From NCBI GenBank assembly GCA_021156245.1, contig JAJNBO010000121.1, positions 1 to 7,213 on the forward strand: a DNA stretch of 7,213 nucleotides. The letters run 5' to 3'. Below the pieces are notes generated by a model, which saw only the letters and a list, made by a program, of their open reading frames with translations, did not search any database and was not told the DNA's origin. This document shows, piece after piece, positions 1 through 7,213 of this stretch (position 1 is the stretch's first letter; each line of letters opens with the position of its first letter). The position numbers and the translations under genes were made by a program. Source of the DNA: Ramlibacter sp. (lineage in GTDB: Bacteria > Pseudomonadota > Gammaproteobacteria > Burkholderiales > Burkholderiaceae_C).

Positions 1-1
1 G

Positions 2-892
2 CTCGCCGCGCGCGAACACGAGAACCTGCGCGCCACCTACGAGCGCATGCTCGAGCGGGGTCCCGAGCGCTTCCAGGTCAAGCCCAGCGGCGTGCCCGAA
101 ATGGCCGACCTGTACGAGCAGCTCCCCAACTTTTCCGAAGCGCTCGACGACGTCAAGCGCCATGTGGCGCTGTCGCAGGATTCGGGCGACGGCATCGAGA
201 TCACGCCGATGCTGCTGCTCGGCCCGCCCGGCATCGGCAAGACGCACTTCGCGCGGCAACTCGCCGAGCTGCTCGGCACCGGCATGAGCCTCGTTCCCAT
301 GAGCTCGATGACCGCGGGCTGGCTGTTGTCGGGTGCGTCGTCGCAATGGAAGGGCGCCAAGCCCGGCAAGGTGTTCGAGGCGCTGGTGGACGGCCAGTAC
401 GCCAACCCGGTGCTGGTGGTGGACGAGATCGACAAGGCCAGCGCCGACGCGCAGTACGACCCGCTCGGCTCCCTCTACAGCCTGCTGGAACACGACACGG
501 CCCAGACCTTCATGGACGAATTCGCCGAGGTGGCCATCGACGCCAGCCAGGTGATCTGGATCATGACGGCCAACGACGAGCGCTGCATCCCCGAGCCGAT
601 CCTGAACCGCATGAACGTGTTCGAGATCGACGCCCCGACGCTGGACCAGGCGCGCACCATCGCGCGGAATCTCTACGCATCGATCCGCGGCCAGCATGGC
701 TGGGGCGCCCGCTTCGACGCGGAGCCGGCGGACGACGTGCTGGATTGCCTGGCCGAACTGGCGCCGCGCGAGATGCGCCGCGCGCTCATGACCGGCTTCG
801 GCAATGCGCGCCTGGCGCACCGCGGCACGCTCGAGGCCGACGACCTGCCCAAGTGCGGCAGCGGCAAGACGAGGATGGGCTTCGTGCAGTAA
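2..892 (+). CDS. Lon-like AAA+ ATPase without protease domain (5' partial)
   Basis: The frame is open to the left edge, and the first Met (base 47) has no ribosome binding site, so the true start probably lies upstream; 296 residues are visible. Numbered from the Met at 47, the protein shows Walker A GPPGIGKT (59-66), Walker B VLVVDE (122-127) followed by IDK, sensor 1 N176 in IMTAN, a probable arginine finger R188 in ILNRM, and a C-terminal helical lid with a candidate sensor 2 arginine (R241 or R244). The Walker B to arginine finger stretch, with DEIDKAS, a DP-SLL-LE segment and IPEPILNRM, follows the wording of the Lon ATPase module. The protein stops soon after the lid, so Lon's Ser-Lys protease domain is absent. 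Inference: an ATP-driven remodelling or chaperone-like protein; substrate unknown. It converges on the transglycosylase gene. The AAA+ assignment is firm, the Lon relationship is by eye, and the biological role is unknown. Confidence 0.85.
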   Translation, partial: LAAREHENLRATYERMLERGPERFQVKPSGVPEMADLYEQLPNFSEALDDVKRHVALSQDSGDGIEITPMLLLGPPGIGKTHFARQLAELLGTGMSLVPMSSMTAGWLLSGASSQWKGAKPGKVFEALVDGQYANPVLVVDEIDKASADAQYDPLGSLYSLLEHDTAQTFMDEFAEVAIDASQVIWIMTANDERCIPEPILNRMNVFEIDAPTLDQARTIARNLYASIRGQHGWGARFDAEPADDVLDCLAELAPREMRRALMTGFGNARLAHRGTLEADDLPKCGSGKTRMGFVQ

Positions 893-898
893 GGGGAG

Positions 899-1572
899 TC
901 AGCCGCCGGGCACGCGCTCCGGCGGCACGCCCGGCACCGGCGAGACGGGTTCGGGCCCCGTCTCTTTCCATTCGTACAGTTTCGCCGCGTTGAACACCGC
1001 GTTCGGGTACTGGGGCTTTCCGCGGCTGCCGTTGTATCGGCCGAGGGCCATATACAGGTCGCCGCGCTCGCGGTCGATGTAGTGACGCAGGATCACGCAG
1101 CCGAAACGCAGGTTGGTCTGCATGTGGAACAGGCTCGACGGGTCGCCGTTGCCGATCACTCGGGTCCAGAACGGCATCACCTGCATGTAGCCACGGGCGC
1201 CCACGGGACTCACCGCGAACTTGCGGAAGGCGCTTTCCACCTGGATCAGCCCCAGCACGAGCCCGGGGTCGAGCCCGGCGCGCTTGCTCTCGTACCAGAC
1301 GGTCTGCAGGAATTCACGGCGCTCGTTCCAGTCCGCCTTGCGGCGCCGCAGGCGGTTGCTCATCGCACCCAGCCAGCGCAGGTACTTCAGGCGCACGTCG
1401 ATGTCCGCGAACTCGGGAACGGGCGGCGCGCTGTTGGCGATGGCGGAGGTGAGCGCGGTACGCACCGAGTCCGCCAGGGGCTCCTCGATCTGGCCGCCGG
1501 CATGCGCCGGGGCGGCCGTCATCCACGAGACCGGGCCCGCGAGCGCCGGCAGCAGGACGGAGCGGCGGCGGA

Positions 1573-1576
<4 letters not shown>
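899..1576 (-). CDS. Exported SLT-type lytic transglycosylase
   Basis: This 225-residue protein should cleave the MurNAc-GlcNAc bond of peptidoglycan non-hydrolytically, leaving 1,6-anhydro-MurNAc ends, in the periplasm. The N-terminus [14 protein letters not shown] leads to AHA|GG at 24-28, a signal peptidase I type site; the arginine run is only weakly Tat-like. The SLT (Slt70-type, GH23-like) domain spans about 90-205: catalytic E114 in IQVES, the GYMQVMP block (129-135), and GRYNGS (179-184), equivalent to the family's AYN-G motif. A Pro/Val/Gly-rich tail (207-225) follows. The GTG start is chosen because it shares GTGA with the proS stop and has an AAGGGGAAG purine stretch upstream (complement of 1585-1593); the signal peptide begins there. 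Inference: translation is coupled to proS. The specific substrate preference and family name cannot be read from sequence alone. Confidence 0.88.
902..926. repeat. GC-rich inverted repeat just past the ATPase stop
   Basis: Perfect 8-base arms GCCGCCGG (902-909) and CCGGCGGC (919-926) enclose a 9-base loop. It starts 9 bases after the ATPase stop codon and lies inside the last codons of the opposite-strand transglycosylase gene. There is no T-run after it, so alone it is not a canonical terminator; it may stabilise the 3' end of the ATPase transcript. Confidence 0.5.
942..967 (+). terminator. Possible intrinsic terminator of the ATPase gene
   Basis: Perfect 8-base arms GAGACGGG (942-949) and CCCGTCTC (957-964) enclose a 7-base loop and are followed on the plus strand by TTT then CC. 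It lies about 50 bases past the ATPase stop codon, inside the 3' end of the convergent transglycosylase gene. The T-run is short, so termination may be partial; the structure is seen directly, the role is inferred. Confidence 0.4.
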
Positions 1577-3318
<1,742 letters not shown>

Positions 3319-3352
3319 CTCAATGGTCAGGCGGGGTGGGAGTGGCTGAGCC

Positions 3353-3382
3353 CTTCCAGCGCCGGGAAGCGCCGTGCATAAT
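3353..3382 (+). promoter_or_regulatory. Probable sigma-70 promoter of rppH
   Basis: CATAAT at 3377-3382 matches five of six bases of the -10 consensus; the best -35 candidate, CTTCCA at 3353-3358, matches three of six with an 18-base spacer. Transcription would start near A3389, giving a leader of about 24 bases before the rppH ATG. It is the only AT-rich patch between the divergent genes. Its complement, CATTAT, could be a weak -10 for proS, but no -35 was found for that direction. Confidence 0.5.
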
Positions 3383-3394
3383 GAACTCAGTTCA
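3382..3394. promoter_or_regulatory. 13-base perfect palindrome at the rppH transcription start
   Basis: TGAACT (3382-3387), one central C, then AGTTCA (3389-3394) form a perfect dyad. It begins on the last base of the predicted -10 and covers the predicted start site, a usual place for a repressor operator. No regulator family is recognised from it, and a chance dyad is possible. Confidence 0.3.
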
Positions 3395-3401
3395 AAGATT
3401 T

Positions 3402-3407
3402 GGGGTG
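3402..3407 (+). promoter_or_regulatory. Ribosome binding site deciding the rppH start
   Basis: GGGGTG lies five bases before the ATG at 3413. It supports that ATG over the in-frame GTG at 3374, which lies upstream of the predicted transcription start and so cannot be used from that promoter. Confidence 0.6.
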
Positions 3408-3412
3408 TGATT

Positions 3413-4063
3413 ATGCTGGACCGGGACGGCTTCAGGCCTAACGTCGGCATCATCCTGCTCAACCAGAAAAACCAGGTGTTCTGGGGCAAGCGCATCCGGA
3501 CGCACAGCTGGCAGTTCCCGCAAGGCGGCATCGACCGCGGCGAAAGCCCCGAGCAGGCCATGTTCCGGGAACTCCACGAGGAAATCGGGTTGATGCCGGA
3601 ACACGTGCGCATCATCGCGCGCACGCGCGACTGGCTGCGCTACGAAGTGCCGGAGCGCTACATCCGGCGCGACGCGCGCGGTCACTACAAGGGCCAGAAG
3701 CAGATCTGGTTCCTGCTGCAGCTGACCGGCCACGACTGGAACCTGAACCTGCGCGCCACCAACCACCCGGAGTTCGACGCCTGGCGCTGGAACGACTACT
3801 GGGTGCCGCTGGACGTGGTGGTGGAATTCAAGCGCGGGGTCTACGAGATGGCCTTGCGCGAACTGGCGCGCTACCTGCCCCGCAACGACCACCGCAACCG
3901 GTACCTGCGCAGCGGCATGCGCACGCGCGACGGAGAGCAGGGCCCCCACGACGGCGGCGCGCTTCCGGGCCCCGGCATGGAGCTGCCGCCCGGCGCCACC
4001 TTCGAGCCCAATCCGCAGGCCCGCGCGCAACCGGATCTTGCCAAGGGAAAACATGCTTCGTAG
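3413..4063 (+). CDS. rppH: RNA pyrophosphohydrolase (Nudix)
   Basis: Removes pyrophosphate from 5'-triphosphate mRNA, leaving a 5' monophosphate that stimulates RNase E decay; cytoplasmic. The start [17 protein letters not shown] matches the usual N-terminus. The Nudix box spans 38-60 (GGIDRGES, then RELHEEIGL), with metal-binding glutamates E53, E56 and E57 at the same positions as in E. coli RppH. Other family blocks are HSWQFPQGG (31-39), RDWLRYEVP (72-80), [11 protein letters not shown] (94-104) and PEFDAWRW (119-126). At 216 residues it is about 40 longer than the E. coli protein (176); the extra length is a Gly/Pro/Arg-rich, probably disordered tail from about residue 160. The last 11 bases overlap the start of the CNP1-like gene, implying one transcript and possibly coupled translation. 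Confidence 0.96.
   Translation: MLDRDGFRPNVGIILLNQKNQVFWGKRIRTHSWQFPQGGIDRGESPEQAMFRELHEEIGLMPEHVRIIARTRDWLRYEVPERYIRRDARGHYKGQKQIWFLLQLTGHDWNLNLRATNHPEFDAWRWNDYWVPLDVVVEFKRGVYEMALRELARYLPRNDHRNRYLRSGMRTRDGEQGPHDGGALPGPGMELPPGATFEPNPQARAQPDLAKGKHAS
4043..4048 (+). promoter_or_regulatory. Ribosome binding site of the CNP1-like gene
   Basis: AAGGGA lies four bases before the ATG at 4053, within the last codons of rppH. It favours that ATG over the in-frame TTG at 4038, and the signal peptide begins directly at this Met. Confidence 0.6.
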
Positions 4064-4556
4064 CTTCCTGGCGCTGGCCCTCGCCGGCGCCACCGCTTCG
4101 TCCTTCGGACAGCTGGTCGACGTCAACCCGGACTGGAAGGAAGTGGAAGTGCCGCCCCCGCCGGCGCTGCGCACGCAAGGCCTGATCCCCATCGAGATGC
4201 CGGGCGGCATCTCGCTGCGCTACGCGGTCGATCCGGCGTCCGTGACCGTCGGCGCCGACAGCGTGGTGCGCTACGTGATCGTGGCCTCGAGTCCTTCCGG
4301 CGCCGTGAACGCCCTGTACGAGGGGGTGCGCTGCAACACGGCGGAAGTGAAGGTGTACGCGCGGCACAACCCGGACAGCGGCTGGGTGCCCATGCCCAAG
4401 GCCGAATGGCAGCCCTTGCACAACCGGCCGAACTCCCGCCACAGCCTGGTCGTGGCGCGCACCGGCGCCTGCGTTGGACAGGGTCCGAGCGGCAGCGCGT
4501 CGGAGATCGTGCGCGCCCTGCGCACGCCGGCCGACATGCGCTTCATGAACCGCTAG
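4053..4556 (+). CDS. CNP1-like family exported protein, function unknown
   Basis: This 167-residue protein matches by eye the CNP1-like family (Pfam PF08750), small secreted proteins of betaproteobacteria with no established role. Residues 1-20 ([20 protein letters not shown]) form a short, weakly charged signal peptide with likely cleavage near 18-20; there is no lipobox cysteine. The mature part begins with an acidic and proline-rich stretch (W28 to P37), then family-like blocks LIPIEM (44-49), [20 protein letters not shown] (54-73) and YEGVRC (89-94). Only two cysteines occur, C94 and C140, compatible with one periplasmic disulfide. No catalytic motif is visible. It overlaps rppH by 11 bases and its stop codon is three bases from that of the convergent proB gene. 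Family assignment is from memory of the family's wording; function should not be inferred from the rppH linkage alone. Confidence 0.82.
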   Translation: MLRSFLALALAGATASSFGQLVDVNPDWKEVEVPPPPALRTQGLIPIEMPGGISLRYAVDPASVTVGADSVVRYVIVASSPSGAVNALYEGVRCNTAEVKVYARHNPDSGWVPMPKAEWQPLHNRPNSRHSLVVARTGACVGQGPSGSASEIVRALRTPADMRFMNR

Positions 4557-4559
4557 CGG

Positions 4560-4566
<7 letters not shown>
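4550..4566. repeat. 17-base palindrome between convergent genes
   Basis: CCGCTAGC (4550-4557), a central G, and GCTAGCGG (4559-4566) form a perfect dyad that contains both stop codons: TAG of the CNP1-like gene (4554-4556) and TAG of proB on the minus strand (4562-4560). As RNA it could fold as a six-pair stem with a five-base loop on either strand. No T-run follows on either side, so it is a candidate bidirectional stop or 3'-end stabiliser rather than a canonical terminator. Confidence 0.5.
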
Positions 4567-6772
<2,206 letters not shown>

Positions 6773-6793
6773 TCACTCTTTCCAAACGACGAA

Positions 6794-6811
6794 GCCCCGA
6801 CAAGTCGGGGC
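6794..6811 (-). terminator. Hairpin between rpmA and obgE, possible leaky terminator
   Basis: Perfect 8-base arms GCCCCGAC (6794-6801) and GTCGGGGC (6804-6811) surround a two-base centre, so the RNA stem is probably six pairs with a six-base loop. On the minus strand, the direction of transcription, it is followed by TTCGTCGTTT, a broken T-run. It would stop part of the transcription after rpmA, giving L21/L27 message in excess over obgE-proB, or protect the rpmA 3' end. The structure is seen; the role is inferred. Confidence 0.6.
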
Positions 6812-6838
6812 CTCGAGACTTGCGGACTTGAGGTTAAC

Positions 6839-7099
6839 TCAAGCCGCCGGGGTCACGTTGACCGTGTGCTTGTTCAGCGAACCCTTGACCTTGAAGCTCA
6901 CGTGGCCGTCGACGAGCGCGAACAACGTGTGGTCCTTGCCCAGGCCGACGTTGACGCCGGGATGGAACTTGGTGCCGCGCTGGCGCACGATGATCGAGCC
7001 GGCGCTGATGAGTTCGCCGCCGAAGGCCTTGACGCCCAGCATCTTCGGCTGGGAATCACGCCCGTTTCGCGTGGAGCCGCCGCCTTTTTTCTGTGCCAT
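6839..7099 (-). CDS. rpmA: 50S ribosomal protein L27
   Basis: The 86-residue protein matches L27, whose flexible N-terminus reaches toward the peptidyl transferase centre. The start [20 protein letters not shown] is the standard Gram-negative N-terminus, without the cleaved leader found in Firmicutes. It continues with LGVKAFGGE, the [13 protein letters not shown] block (36-48), [12 protein letters not shown] (51-62) and the usual DGHVSFK segment. Length is normal (E. coli 85). An AGGAG ribosome binding site (complement of 7108-7112) lies eight bases before the ATG. It follows rplU by 15 bases, so the two are co-transcribed, and is followed by a hairpin before obgE. Confidence 0.98.
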   Translation of the reverse strand: MAQKKGGGSTRNGRDSQPKMLGVKAFGGELISAGSIIVRQRGTKFHPGVNVGLGKDHTLFALVDGHVSFKVKGSLNKHTVNVTPAA

Positions 7100-7114
7100 T
7101 TCCTGTGCTCCTGA

Positions 7115-7213
7115 TTAAGCGCCGGCGATGTCACCGATTTGCAGTTCGGTGTACTGCTGGCGATGGCCCTGGTGCTTCTGGTAGTGCTTGCGGCGGCGCA
7201 TCTTGAAGATTCG
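7115..7213 (-). CDS. rplU: 50S ribosomal protein L21 (C-terminal 32 residues, partial)
   Basis: On the minus strand from the right edge the frame reads [20 protein letters not shown], then [12 protein letters not shown] and TAA (7117-7115). This matches the conserved basic C-terminus of L21 (KFRRRKHYRKQQGHRQ in E. coli), which binds 23S rRNA near L20. The 5' part and the operon promoter lie outside the window. It is the first visible gene of the rplU-rpmA-obgE-proB group, 15 bases ahead of rpmA. Confidence 0.95.
   Translation of the reverse strand, partial: RIFKMRRRKHYQKHQGHRQQYTELQIGDIAGA

Noticed and set aside
346..993. 215-codon plus-strand frame overlapping the ATPase gene
   Set aside because: It is a frameshifted shadow of the ATPase with an Arg/Gly/Ala-rich, low-complexity translation.
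3374..3412. GTG start for RppH 13 codons upstream
   Set aside because: It lies upstream of the predicted transcription start, next to the -10 box, and the extra residues are not part of the RppH family; the ATG at 3413 has its own ribosome binding site.
3410..3415. CATAAT on the minus strand as a -10 for proS
   Set aside because: It matches five of six bases but coincides with the rppH start codon, and the DNA at the right distance upstream (GGCCTG) has no likeness to a -35 box.
3319..3624. 102-codon N-terminal extension of ProS
   Set aside because: The frame happens to be open across the intergenic region and the antisense of rppH, but ProS proteins begin at [14 protein letters not shown] sequence and the length from the ATG at 3318 fits the family.
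3392..4210. Minus-strand open frame of 272 codons opposite rppH
   Set aside because: It is antisense to the catalytic core of RppH and into the CNP1-like gene, with shadow-like composition and no motif.

Overview
The window looks like chromosomal core sequence from a betaproteobacterium of the order Burkholderiales, most likely the family Comamonadaceae (Ramlibacter/Variovorax-like). This rests on the high GC content (by eye about two thirds), the wording of the ObgE, RppH and ProS proteins, and the gene neighbourhood rplU-rpmA-obgE-proB next to a CNP1-like gene, rppH and proS, which I recall as typical of that order. The genus is an inference. Nine protein genes fill almost the whole window. 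No tRNA, rRNA, CRISPR array, insertion sequence or phage gene was seen.

Layout. (a) Bases 2-892, plus strand: the 3' part of a AAA+ ATPase gene whose ATPase core resembles that of Lon protease but which ends without a protease domain. (b) Bases 899-3318, minus strand: proS (prolyl-tRNA synthetase) followed, with a 4-base GTGA overlap, by a gene for an exported SLT-type lytic transglycosylase. The transglycosylase gene converges on the ATPase gene with 6 bases between the stop codons. (c) Bases 3319-3412: a 94-base divergent control region with a probable sigma-70 promoter for rppH and a 13-base perfect palindrome at its predicted transcription start. (d) Bases 3413-4556, plus strand: rppH (RNA 5' pyrophosphohydrolase) overlapping by 11 bases a gene for a small exported CNP1-like protein of unknown function. 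(e) Bases 4560-7213, minus strand, transcribed right to left: the end of rplU (ribosomal protein L21), rpmA (L27), a hairpin, obgE (ribosome-assembly GTPase) and proB (glutamate 5-kinase), the last two sharing an ATGA overlap.

The genes are mainly housekeeping: ribosome components and a ribosome-maturation GTPase, the first step of proline synthesis, charging of tRNA with proline, mRNA decay initiation and cell-wall turnover. Two proline-related genes (proB and proS) flank the rppH/CNP1 pair, but they are on separate transcription units and nothing in the sequence shows co-regulation.

I did not find a clear new system. The least explained items are the orphan Lon-like ATPase, the CNP1-like exported protein, the palindrome at the rppH start, and paired hairpins or palindromes at the two convergent gene ends. 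Long open frames opposite proS, proB/obgE and rppH are GC-driven shadows and are not annotated.
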